NCBI GenBank assembly: GCA_030448225.1
Contig: JAUJNJ010000082.1
Location: 1-27,658, forward strand
DNA: 27,658 nt
DNA from: Phycisphaerae bacterium
Lineage (GTDB): Bacteria > Planctomycetota > Phycisphaerae > Tepidisphaerales > Tepidisphaeraceae
Direction of reading: 5' to 3'
The notes below the pieces were generated by a model. It was not told where the DNA came from, made no database searches, and saw nothing but the letters and a program-made list of their open reading frames with translations. Below are positions 12,810 through 20,793 of this stretch, piece after piece; within the stretch, counting starts at the first letter, position 1; the number at the start of each line of letters is the position of its first letter. The position numbers were made by a program, and so were the translations under genes.

Positions 12810-13175
12810 GTGCAACAGCATACGATCACGATCCGCGTGAGGTACCCCGAGGTCGACGCGATGGGTTACCTGCACCACAGCCGGTTCTTCCAGTATTTCG
12901 AGATGGGCCGGGTCGAACTCCTGCGCGCGTCCGGCCACGTCTACGCCGACCTGGAACGGCAAGGCGTCTTCTTCGCCGTCATCAAGGCCGAGTGCCGGTA
13001 CAAGGCCCCGGCCCGGTACGACGATGAACTGACGCTCGTGACCCGCCTGACCAAACAAACCCACGTCCGCATCGACCACACCTACGATCTGCGGCGGGGC
13101 GACACGATCCTCGCCGAAGCGAACACGACCATCGCCTGCGTCGGGCGGGACGGGACAGGGCGAAGAAGTCACTGA
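12810..13175 (+). CDS. 4HBT-family acyl-CoA thioesterase (hotdog fold)
   Basis: The protein is about 121 aa, normal for the YbgC/4-hydroxybenzoyl-CoA thioesterase family, which hydrolyses acyl-CoA thioesters in the cytosol. The N-terminus reads TITIRVRYPEVDAMGYLHHS followed by RFFQYFEMGR. The Asp in EVDAMGYLHH is at the position of the catalytic acid of the family and the FQYFEMGRVELLR helix is characteristic. RYDDELTLVTRLTKQTHVRI is the typical beta-strand region. I place the start at GTG 12810, just before the conserved region. An ATG at 12729 in the same frame would add 27 residues without family likeness. The last ten residues (CVGRDGTGRRSH) do not look natural and may follow a shift near 13150, so the true end could differ slightly. 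Confidence 0.85.
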   Translation: MQQHTITIRVRYPEVDAMGYLHHSRFFQYFEMGRVELLRASGHVYADLERQGVFFAVIKAECRYKAPARYDDELTLVTRLTKQTHVRIDHTYDLRRGDTILAEANTTIACVGRDGTGRRSH

Positions 13176-13615
13176 TCGCGTGTCACCGCCGAGTCCTCGG
13201 CGTCACGATGACCTGCGACCTCACGCCCGCCAACAGCGTCAGGTGAGGCGCTCCTTCATGGGCGGGACGCCTCCGTCAGCGCGGCGAGCGCCTGAAGGAC
13301 ATCGCCGGTGTCCATCACTTCCCGACCAACCTTCCGCGCGCCGCTCCTGACGCGGCCGCCATCACCATTCTGAACTCCAGGTCCAGGGAGCTTTCCCATG
13401 CACCAGCGGTCGTGCAGCGGAACGGGGCATCGCTTACGAGGTTCCGGACGCTCGAAGCCACAACCGCGAAGGACGATCGCTGCGATCCCGACATCGCCCC
13501 TCAGCACGGCGGCATCTGTTCGTGATCCATCAGAAGGGCACGGCGGCGAACGCTCTGCGTGCTGCGGGCACCATTCGGGCATCTGGGCGTCCTGACTCGT
13601 CAGCCCGCCTGCAGC
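13176..13615. other. 440-base stretch between converging thioesterase and recN, no firm gene
   Basis: A minus-strand ORF of 108 codons (13256-13582) ends REVMDTGDVLQALAALTEAS followed by RP, which has coding-like composition. I recognise no family, and the middle part looks out of frame. A tight palindrome, CGCCGAG-TC-CTCGGCG (13187-13202), lies just after the thioesterase stop. CTGAC-TC-GTCAG (13593-13604) lies just after recN. Either could mark transcript ends, but neither has a T run. Confidence 0.3.
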
Positions 13616-15377
13616 TTACGTGTCTCTTGTCGCCTTGGCTCCGACGGTCGCCTCGAACTCGCGCCGCGTCCAGCAGTTCCTGGCCTGCGCCCGCGCCTGT
13701 GTCGGTGATGCGCTGGCCGCCGATCATCTCGGCGAGCTCCTGCAGACGCTCGGGGCCTTCCATCGTGCGGACCTTCGTCTCGGTCGCGTTCTGGATGACT
13801 TCCTTCCGCACGGTGAGGTGCCGGTCGGCGTAGCTCGCGATCTGGGGCAGGTGGGTGATGCACAGCACCTGGTGGTGCTCGGCGAGGTAAGCGCAGCTTG
13901 TTGCCGATGATCGAGCCGAGACGGCCGCCGACGTTGGAGTCGATTTCGTCGAAGACCAGAACGTTGATCCGGTCGCTGCTGGCGAGGATTCCTTCAGCCG
14001 CGAGCATGATGCGCGAGAACTCGCCGCCCGACGCGATCTTCCGCAGCGGCTGGGCGAGCTGGCCGGGGTTCGTCTGGGCGATGAACTCCACCGGTCGAAC
14101 CCGCTCGGCGTCGCCGGCAAGCGCGGCCTCGCCCGGCACGACGCCGGTGGCCGGCCCATGCGACGGTGAACTTCGCCTTCTCCATTCCCAGATCGACTGC
14201 GCCGCCTTCTCGACGAGCGGCCCGAGCTTCTTCGCCACGACCTGCCGCTTCGCCGACACCGCCGAGCCGCTTCAGGTCGCGCAGCAGGACGTTCATCTGC
14301 GTCTGGAGCGTGGCGAGGTTGTCGGCGCGCGCGTTCGAGGTCGGAGATCTTCTGGCCGATCTCCTGGCGGTAGGCGAGCGTGACCTCCACGGCATTGGTT
14401 CCGGCCGAGCGGGCGTCGCCGTACTTGTTGACGATGCGCTGGATCGTGTCGAGGCGGTCGGCGACCTCTTCGAGTTCGGCCGGGCCGAGGTCGAGCTTGT
14501 CGAGGTGGAGCGCGACAAATCGAACGCCGACTCCTCCACCGCGATCGCCGCGCCGCGGAGGCTCGTCGCCACCGGCTTGAGGTTCCCATCGAGGTCGGAC
14601 AACTCGGCCAGCACCGACGCGATCATCTTCAGCCGTTCGAGCACCGAGCCGTCGGCTTCGTAGGTTGCCGCCGCGCGGAGCCGGCGTCGGTCTTGAGCTT
14701 CTCGAGGTTCGTCAGCACCGTCGAGCGCGCCTCGAGCTCGTCGAACTCGGCGGCGTCGAGTTCGGCGGTGTCGATCTCGTCGGCCTGGAAGCGGTAGAGT
14801 TCCAGTTGCTGCCGCGCAGCGTGCGGCTGGCGGTCAACTCCAGCATCTGCTGCTTGGCGCTCGACGACCTTCTGGTATGCCTCGTGGTACTGCCGGCGAA
14901 GCGCGTCGAGGCCGCCGAACTGGTCGATGACTCGAGCTGGTTGACGGCTTCAGCAGGTACTGATGGTCGTGCTGGCTGACGTCGACGAGGTGTTCGGCGA
15001 CCTGCTTCAGCATCGTGAGCGTGATCGGGTTCGCCGTTGAGGCTTCACCGAGCTGCGGCCGCTGGCGTACATCCGCCGGGTGATGAGCAACTCGCCGCCG
15101 TCGGCCGTCACCTGCACGTCGGTCGTGCCGCCTCGATCTGCTTCAGCCGGCTGTTGCAGCTCGCACCTCGAACACGCCGCTGACGCGCCCTCGTCAGCGC
15201 CGGGGCGCAGCATCTTCCTCGGCGCGCATGCCGAGCAGCACCTCGACGCGCCGATCACGAGGTTCTTGCCCGCGCCGGTCGCGCCGGTGAAGCAGTTGGA
15301 GCCCGGACCCGAGCTCGATCCGCACGTCCGAGATGACGGCGAGGTTGGAAATGCAGTTCGCGAAGTGCTGAATCCAG
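13616..15377 (-). CDS. recN: DNA repair protein RecN (frameshifted)
   Basis: RecN is an SMC-like ATPase that acts early in double-strand break repair. Reconstructed from several frames it is about 585 codons, slightly longer than E. coli RecN (553). The N-terminus reads LRELHISNLAVISDVRIELG, followed by the nucleotide-binding loop NCFTGATGAGKNLVIGALEV. A coiled-coil central region follows (LEARSTVLTNLEKLKTDAGS, ISDLERRADNLATLQTQMNV). The C-terminal head carries QTNPGQLAQPLRKIASGGEF then SRIMLAAEGIL (ABC signature) and INVLVFDEIDSNVGGRLGSI (Walker B, 13921-13970). VLCITHLPQIASYADRHLTV completes the family pattern. The 5' end has no ATG in the reconstructed frame: the first in-frame option is CTG at 15375-15377, next to a palindromic repeat. 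The stop is TAA 13616-13618 if the final frame is EFEATVGAKATRDT. Eight or more shifts are needed. Confidence 0.92.
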
Positions 15378-15378
15378 G

Positions 15379-15448
15379 GATGAAGGCGGAAGGATGAAGG
15401 ATGAAAAGAGGGCGTAGAGACGAACGGCTTCATCCTTCCGCCTTCATC
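15379..15448. repeat. Perfect 21-bp inverted repeat between recN and the tRNA-binding gene
   Basis: The left arm GATGAAGGCGGAAGGATGAAG (15379-15399) is the exact reverse complement of the right arm at 15428-15448, with a 28-base loop. The arms contain GGATGAAG-type subunits in tandem, with a further GGATGAA at 15399-15405 and ATTCATCC at 15449-15456. The predicted RNA hairpin lies between two co-directional genes and touches the 5' end of recN. It looks like a dispersed REP-type element rather than a terminator, since no T run follows. Confidence 0.85.
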
Positions 15449-15461
15449 ATTCATCCTTCGA

Positions 15462-15817
15462 TTAGCTCACCTTGCTGCCGGCGGCGACGGCGTCGGAGGG
15501 GCTGACGACGATCACGCGTTCGTCGGCGCGCGTCGGTGGCGGCCAGGGAGCATGCCTTGGCTGATCTCGCCGCGCATCTGGCGGGGGCGAGGTTGGCCAC
15601 GACGATGATCTGCTTGCCGACGAGTTGCTCCGGCTGGAACTTCGGGCGCAGCCCGGGCGAGATCTGCCGCCGCTCGCCGCCGCCCAACTCGATCTGAAGC
15701 ACGAGCAGCTTGTCCGCGTTCCTCGCGTGGGCGGCACCGAGCACCGTCGCCACGCCGCAGGTCGAGCTTCGCGAAATCGTCGTAGTTGATGGTCGGCGTC
15801 GTTTGTGTCGTATCCAT
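15462..15817 (-). CDS. Standalone tRNA-binding OB-fold protein, MetG-beta/CsaA-like (frameshifted)
   Basis: This is a free-standing version of the C-terminal tRNA-binding domain of methionyl-tRNA synthetase (EMAP-II/Arc1p OB fold). It reads MDTTQTTPTINYDDFAKLDL, then RVATVLGAAHARNADKLLVL, QIELGGGERRQISPGLRPKF, QPEQLVGKQIIVVANLAPRQ and MRGEISQGMLLAA, ending VIVVSPSDAVAAGSKVS. The FAKLDLRVATV, HPxADKL-like, VVANLAPRxMRGxxSQGMLLAA series is diagnostic of the fold. Length is about 118 codons. GGAG lies eight bases before the ATG at 15817. Single-base shifts occur near 15755, 15590 and 15535. The methionyl-tRNA synthetase gene itself is not in the window. It might act as a MetRS beta subunit or a CsaA-like chaperone. 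Confidence 0.88.
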
Positions 15818-15873
15818 GGGTATCGCTCCGGGAGTTTGGGGGAAGTTTAGGTACCGTATGCCGGCCGGCTTCA

Positions 15874-15898
15874 CGCCGGCGAACATTCCGCCGGCGAA
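15874..15898. repeat. 10-bp direct repeat between divergent genes
   Basis: CGCCGGCGAA occurs at 15874-15883 and 15889-15898, spaced by 15 bases, in the 140-base gap between the divergent tRNA-binding and lipoprotein genes. A further GCCGGCCGG lies at 15860-15868. It could be a tandem binding site or chance in GC-rich DNA. Confidence 0.3.
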
Positions 15899-15957
15899 TG
15901 GTCGCGTCTGGTCCGCGCCTTGCGAGTTGTGTGGCGGCACTAACGAAAGGAGCCAAC

Positions 15958-16203
15958 ATGATGCGCAACCTGATGTCCGCCGTCGTGATCGCCGGCGCCC
16001 TCGTCGTCCCGTTCGCGGGGGGCTGCGAGGAGACGCGGTCGGAGCAGAAGGAGACGAAGGTGAAGGAAGACGGCACCGTCATCCGCAAGAGCGAAACCGT
16101 CAAGGAGAACAGCGACGGGAGCGTGACCAAGACCGAGCAGCGCACCGTCGACCGCCCCGACGACAAGGACGGCGAAGTGAAGATCAAGATCGACAACGAC
16201 TGA
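15958..16203 (+). CDS. Small charged putative lipoprotein
   Basis: The ORF is intact, 81 aa. The start ATG at 15958 has AAAGGAG five bases upstream. The N-terminus MMRNLMSAVVIAGALVVPFA followed by GGC is a signal peptide with a lipobox-like AGGC, although the usual Leu at -3 is replaced. The mature part is almost wholly charged and polar, with a loosely repeated pattern: KVKEDGTVIRKSETVKEN, then SDGSVTKTEQRTVD, then DGEVKIKIDND. This suggests short beta-strand repeats or a disordered spacer at the membrane surface. I do not recognise a named family. It has its own terminator and is divergent from the tRNA-binding gene, so it is likely monocistronic. Confidence 0.8.
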   Translation: MMRNLMSAVVIAGALVVPFAGGCEETRSEQKETKVKEDGTVIRKSETVKENSDGSVTKTEQRTVDRPDDKDGEVKIKIDND

Positions 16204-16227
16204 TCCTCGCCGATTGCCAACAGCATA

Positions 16228-16265
16228 AGCGCCCCGCCGGATCACCCGCGGGGCGCTCGTTCGTT
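16228..16265 (+). terminator. Rho-independent terminator of the lipoprotein gene
   Basis: AGCGCCCCGC (16228-16237) pairs perfectly with GCGGGGCGCT (16248-16257) around a 10-base loop, followed by CGTTCGTTT. It lies between the lipoprotein stop and the converging phoH stop. The downstream T's are interrupted. Confidence 0.75.
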
Positions 16266-16289
16266 TGACGACGTTCGATCGCGTCGGCA

Positions 16290-17660
16290 TTAGAGTTCGG
16301 CGGTCACGAGGCTCGCGAGTTCCGACCGCTCTTGGCGAGGGTGATGTGCCCGACGATCGACTTGTTCTTCAGCCGTTCGACGAGGTACGACAGCCCGTTG
16401 CTGCTGCTGTCGAGGTACGGGCTGTCGATCTGCGTCGCGTCGCCGGTCAGGACGAGCTTCGTCCCCTCGCCCACCCGGCTGGCGATCGTCTTCACCTTCG
16501 TGCGGCGTAAGATTCTGGCTCTCGTCCACGATCATGAACTGGTGCGGGATGCTCTGGCCGCGGATGTAGGTCAGCGGCTCGAGCACGACCTGCCCGCTCT
16601 CCATGAGCTGCGTGAAGCGCTGCTCTCCTCGACGCTCGACAGCGACGCCGCGTGGCCCTTGTGCTCCGCGTCGGTGCCGAGGCGGTTGGAGAGCAGGTAC
16701 GACATGTTGTCGAAGATCGGCTGCATCCACGCCGTCAGCTTCTGGTCCTTGTCACCCGGCAGGTAGCCGATGTCGCGGCCGAGCGGCATGATCGGGCGGC
16801 ACAAGAGCTTCTTGAAGGATTGGTCGTTCAGCACCTTCGTCATCCCCGCCGCGATCGCCAGCAGCGTCTTGCCGGTGCCGGCCGACCCGATGAGCGAGAC
16901 GAGCTTCACCGAGTCGTCGAGCAGCAGTTCGGTTGCCATCGTCTGCTGGAGGTTCCGCCCCATGATCCCGAACGTCGGGCTGCGGCGGCCCCGCACCGGC
17001 GACAGGGTGCCCGGCTCTTGCCGCGGAACCGTCCGAGCGCGGTGTGGTCGGGGTCCGTCTCGTCCTTCAGCAACACGAACTCGTTGGCGACGAGCGGCGT
17101 GGCGAGTTCGGCGAAGTCCGGTCGCAGGCCCTTCTCGTTGAACAGCCGGTCGATCGTCTTGCCCGACACGATCACCTCGCGCCAGCCGGTGTAGAGGCGG
17201 TCGAAGTCGACCTTCGCGGCCTCGAAGTCCTCGGTGGCGATGCCGAGCCGCGTCGCTCTTGATGCGCGCGTTGATGTCCTTCGTGATGAACACGACGCGC
17301 TTGCCCGAGCCGGCGAGCGTCTTGGCCGCAGCAGATGATCCGGTTGTCGGGCGAGTTCCTCGGTGAGGCCGGCACAGAGCTTCTGGTCCTCGTCGAGGAT
17401 CACGCGGAGCCGGCCCCCGGTCTGGGCGACGTGCACGCCGGCCGACAGGTTCTTCGCTCGCGCAACGAATCGAGGTGGCGGATGACGGTGCGGGCGTTGC
17501 GGCCGAGGTCGTCGGTGTTCGTCTTGAACTTGTCGAGTTCCTCCAGCACGTCGAACGGGATGATCACCTCGTTGTCGGCGAACATGAACAGCGCGTTGGG
17601 GTTGTGGAGCAAAACGTTGGTATCGACCACGAAGGTCTTGGTGTCGCCGTTATCGGTCAT
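16290..17660 (-). CDS. PIN-domain/PhoH-family ATPase (frameshifted)
   Basis: A two-domain protein of about 457 codons joins an N-terminal PIN-type ribonuclease domain to a C-terminal PhoH helicase-like ATPase, an RNA-related enzyme class of which Mycobacterium PhoH2 is an example. The PIN start MTDNGDTKTFVVDTNVLLHN holds the first catalytic Asp, and VIIPFDVLEELDKFK holds an acidic partner. The PhoH part shows Walker A LIGSAGTGKTLLAIAAG, CRPIMPLGRDIGYLPGDKDQ followed by KLTAWMQPI, YIRGQSIPHQFMIVDESQNL (Walker B) and VGEGTKLVLTGDATQIDSPY. It ends ASLVTAEL at TAA 16290-16292. Single-base shifts occur near 17460, 17330, 17255, 17015, 16625 and 16507. The ATG at 17660 begins directly before the PIN domain. 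It is divergent from manA across a repeat-bearing spacer. Confidence 0.92.
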
Positions 17661-17706
17661 GGTGGTACAGGTGGTCAGTGGTCTGCGGCCGGTGGCCAAG
17701 GACGGG

Positions 17707-17741
17707 GTCAAGAGTCAAGGGTCAAGAGTCAGGTGTCAAGC
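17707..17741. repeat. Five tandem copies of a 7-bp unit (GTCAAGA type)
   Basis: GTCAAGA, GTCAAGG, GTCAAGA, GTCAGGT and GTCAAGC follow each other without gaps. An inverted copy, CTTGACCCTTG (17891-17901), is the exact reverse complement of CAAGGGTCAAG at 17716-17726. It lies just before the manA start, so the pair brackets the phoH-manA spacer. This is probably a dispersed intergenic repeat. Confidence 0.8.
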
Positions 17742-17907
17742 GTGAGCTGTCGGTCCGAACCTTTGTCCTCAGTAGCGGGCAGCCGCACGGACTTTTGCCT
17801 CAACTGATCGTCGCATCGGCGAGTCATCATCCGCGCGGCCGGGCGCAGAACGGAAAGATGTTCGCGAACCGCTGCCACGATGACCCGACCCTTGACCCTT
17901 GGCTCCC

Positions 17908-18969
17908 ATGCTCACCTGCTGAAGTTCCGGCCCCGCCTCGTGGAGAAGATCTGGGGCGGCCGCAAGATCGAGACGGTGCTCGGCAAGCCGCTGCCGGCGG
18001 GCAAGCCGATCGGCGAGAGCTGGGAACTGTACGACTTCCCACCGGGCGTCGTCGACGGGTCGACCGACTGGGTCAGCAGCGAGGTCGCCAACGGCCCGCT
18101 CGCCGGGCGGACGCTCCACTCGCTTATGCGGGAGCACGAAGGCGACCTCCACGGCGACGTCACGCTCTGCGGGCGGGACGGTCAATTCCCGATCCTCATC
18201 AAGTTCCTCGACGCGCGGGAGTGACCTCTCGGTGCAGGTCCACCCGCCGCAGAATTACTGCGACGCCAACCCCGGCTCCAGCCTCAAGAGCGAGGCGTGG
18301 TACGTCCCTGGCCCACGACCCTGGGCGCCCGCATCCCGAAGGGGCCGCGCAAGGGCGTCACCCGCGAGGCGTTCGAGGCGTCGATCGCGGACGGCACGGT
18401 CGAGGACCTCATCGAGAACATCCCCGTGAAGGTCGGCCAGTGCCACTACCTGCCGAGCGGCACGGTCCACGCGCTCGAGCGCCGGGATCCTGGCCGCCGA
18501 GGTGCAGACGCCGAGCGACACGACGTTCCGCGTCTACGACTTCAACCGGATCGAGGCCGCCACCGGCAAGCCGCGCAAGCTCCACGTGAAGGAGCGGCGC
18601 TCGACTGCATCGACTTCACCGTCAGCGCCGTCGAGGCCGAGCAGGTCCGCAGCCACACCGCCAGCTTCTTCACCACGGTGACCCGGCTGGTGACGTGCCC
18701 GTACTTCAAGCTCGAAAAAGTCCGCTTCACCGAGGGCGTGAAGGAAGTGCGCCGTACGACCAGCCCGTCGTCTGGATGATGGTCGAGGGCGAGGCGCCTG
18801 ACCGTCGACGGCATGAAGGAGCCGACGATCGTCAAGGCGGGCGATACCGTCCTCCTGCCCGCGAAAATGAAGAACCCGATGATCCAGACGATGACGGATT
18901 GCGTGTGGCTCGAGGTGACCTTCCACGAACGCCGACGCCGAGCAGCAACGCGACCACCCTGCGCGTTGA
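17908..18969 (+). CDS. manA: Class I mannose-6-phosphate isomerase (frameshifted)
   Basis: The enzyme interconverts mannose-6-phosphate and fructose-6-phosphate with a bound zinc ion. The sequence begins LKFRPRLVEKIWGGRKIETV, then GKPIGESWELYDFPPGVVDG, FPILIKFLDA, LSVQVHPPQNYCDANPGSSL and KSEAWYVLAHDPGA. The VHP motif and the Glu of KSEAWYV are expected metal ligands. VGQCHYLPSGTVHALERR gives another conserved region and metal-binding His. About 354 codons with several single-base shifts (near 17920, 18222, 18308, 18480, 18590, 18765, 18800 and 18930). I prefer the ATG at 17908, giving MLT-LKFRP after one lost base. An ATG at 17880 is in frame but would translate the repeat at 17891-17901. 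The likely end is TGA 18967-18969 in the frame reading NADAEQQRDHPAR. It supplies mannose precursors for glycans. Confidence 0.9.
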
Positions 18970-18988
18970 TCGAGCATCCTTGTTTTAG

Positions 18989-19115
18989 CCGGCTCGCTTG
19001 CGAGCCGCGTCTCAGTGTTCGGTCGGGGGGGATGCCATGCCCAACTTTTGGCGCGTCCCTTCGTGGTCGTAACCATCCTCACCGTCCACCGAGAAACGGC
19101 TCGCAAGCGAGCCGG
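18989..19115. repeat. Long inverted-repeat element after manA
   Basis: CCGGCTCGCTTGCGAGCCG (18989-19007) is the exact reverse complement of CGGCTCGCAAGCGAGCCGG (19097-19115). Each arm is itself nearly palindromic (GGCTCGC-TT-GCGAGCC). Complementarity continues imperfectly inward, about 12 of 16 positions (CGTCTCAGTGTTCGGT against the region before 19097). The element is about 127 bases with no ORF and resembles a REP pair or a small MITE. It separates manA from the zinc-ribbon gene. Confidence 0.85.
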
Positions 19116-19204
19116 CAAACGGGTGGGCGGAAGGCGACCGTCGTCATCATCGCTGCGAAGGACGAATGGACAGCGCGCGCGCGCGACCGTGGGAGCCCCG
19201 CACG

Positions 19205-19425
19205 ATGATCGCCATCGGCCTCGCCATGTCCGCCCTGATCCTCCTCGCCGCCGGCCGGTGGTGGTGTATGTTGGCGAGAGGTCGCGTCCGGCTTTCGCTG
19301 CTGGAACTGCAACGCGAACCTCCGCGTCCTCCAGCTCCACATCGATCCCCGCGGCCAGGAGCGCTGCCCCAAGTGCGGCGACCTTCGTCGACGAAGGTTC
19401 ACGCACGTACCGCTTGCCCCGGTAG
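19205..19425 (+). CDS. Small membrane-anchored zinc-ribbon protein (frameshifted)
   Basis: About 73 codons. The N-terminus MIAIGLAMSALILLAAGRWW is a single hydrophobic segment. In a second frame, starting near 19293, FRCWNCNANLRVLQLHIDPR then GQERCPKCG forms a two-knuckle zinc ribbon, CxxC-x(18)-CxxC. A third frame gives a natural end, ATFVDEGSRTYRLPR with TAG at 19423-19425. Two single-base shifts (near 19285 and 19378) join these parts. I know of no function. Such small anchored zinc ribbons are common and often annotated as hypothetical. The start lacks a clear Shine-Dalgarno. A long antisense ORF over this region has no comparable motif, so I take the plus strand as the gene. Confidence 0.6.
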
Positions 19426-19450
19426 TGAGGGATGCCACGCGCGCGGTCGG

Positions 19451-19623
19451 TCATTCTGTGATTCGGCGATTTCCGCCTTGGGAGAAGCCGGTACGGCAGT
19501 CACGGCACAGCGCGACGTGGCGGTCACACTCGACCGGTGTCCCTGACACACCACTCCACAGGTCACGCTTGTAAAGGCAATCTCGCCGAGGCCCGTTCCT
19601 TCGATCGCCCCGGCTCCATACAC
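19451..19623 (-). CDS. Possible small Cys-rich protein, low confidence
   Basis: On the minus strand the region reads YKRDLWSGVSGTPVECDRHV then ALCRDCRTGFSQGGNRRITE with a stop at 19451-19453. The CDRHVALCRDC spacing (C-x2-H-x3-C-x2-C) looks like a zinc-binding knuckle. An ATG at 19623 lies in a different frame, so one shift would be needed. No family recognised. It could equally be noncoding DNA between the zinc-ribbon gene and rluB. Confidence 0.2.
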
Positions 19624-19631
19624 TGTCCACC

Positions 19632-20609
19632 GTGAAAGAGCCGCATCCAGAAGGTGCTGGCCAACGCCGGCGTGGCGTCGCGGCGGAACGTCGAGGAGAT
19701 GATCCTCCAGGCCGCGTGTCGGTGAACGGCACGGTCCGCACCGACCTGCCGATCCTCGTCGAGGTCAGCGCGACAAGATCAAGGTCGACGACGAGCCGGT
19801 CCGCCTCGGCAAGCCGGAGACGGCCCTGCCGCTACTACTTCCTGATGAACAAGCCCAAGGGCGTGTACAGCACGAACGTGGCGCAGGGCGAGCAGGTGCG
19901 GGCGATCGACCTGCTGCCGCCGGACCTGCCCGCCCGCGTCTACCCCGTCGGCCGCCTCGATGCCGACTCCAAGGGGCTGCTGCTGCTGACGAACGACGGC
20001 GACCTGACGAACCAGCCTACGCACCCGCGCTACGGCGTGGCCAAGACCTACCGCGCGATGGTCGACGGCTTCGTCTCGCCCGAGACGATCCAGGAACTGG
20101 AGAAGGGCGTGTGGATGGCTGACCCGCGGCGGCGGCGGGTTCAAGACCGGCCGCACGCACATCAGGATCTCCAAGCGCACGGCGCGACAAGAGCATCCTG
20201 GAGATCACGATCCGCGAGGGCCGCAACCGCCAGGTCCGCCGCATGCTCGCCGCCCTCGGCCACAAGGCGCGCGACCTGACGCGGATCAAGATGGGCCCCC
20301 TCACGCTCGAGAAGCCGCGCCTTCGGCCAGTTCCGCCCGCTCACGCCGCGCGAGATCAAGGCCCTGCGCGAAGTGGCCGGTCGGCGAACGAAAGGCGACG
20401 ACGCCTGCAGCGTCGCGGGCGCCGGCGAAGGCGAAGAAACCGCCGCTCCCCCGCGGCGACCCGTCCCCGCCCGCGGCGGACGCCCGCGGCAAGAGCCCCG
20501 CCCCGAAGGCCGCCCTCGCCCGCCGGCGACGCCCTTCGGTCGGCACGGCACCCACCCGGCGGACGAACAGCGAGACGAACCGAAGCCGAGTCGTACCGTC
20601 CACGCGTGA
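19632..20609 (+). CDS. RsuA/RluB-family rRNA pseudouridine synthase (frameshifted)
   Basis: The enzyme isomerises a uridine of rRNA to pseudouridine, probably in 23S (RluB-like). The GTG start and an S4 RNA-binding domain read MKERIQKVLANAGVASRRNV then EEMILQGRVSVNG after removal of one extra base near 19644. The catalytic domain has YYFLMNKPKGVYSTN, VYPVGRLDADSKGLLLLTND (the Asp of GRLDADS is the catalytic residue) and THPRYGVAKTYRAMVDG. It continues with ISKRTARDKSILEITIREGR and NRQVRRMLAALGHKARDLTR. The C-terminal tail is Ala/Pro/Lys/Arg-rich and disordered, and its frame changes, so the end at TGA 20607-20609 is tentative. Shifts also lie near 19710, 19770, 19825, 20130, 20185, 20325 and 20385. 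Members with a long basic tail are usual. Confidence 0.9.
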
Positions 20610-20793
20610 CGGCCCAGCTCGACTCCGCTTTACGTCGATGCAGCAGGACCGACGATTCCCGCCGCCGCCGTTTCAGAATCGCTGGTGGCCCGCCCGCCCT
20701 GGGGCGAGTCACGGTCGTGCGAACTTCACCGCCGTAGGGAGCACATCCCAGTCCCCTCGTTCTCAACGACATGGTCAGGCGCGCCCGGTCGCG

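Noticed and set aside
17707..17741. CRISPR-like array
   Set aside because: The 7-bp units are directly adjacent with no spacers and no cas genes are present.
18534..19454. 306-codon minus-strand open frame over the manA end and zinc-ribbon gene
   Set aside because: It crosses the palindromic element and lies antisense to manA and to the CxxC-x18-CxxC motif.
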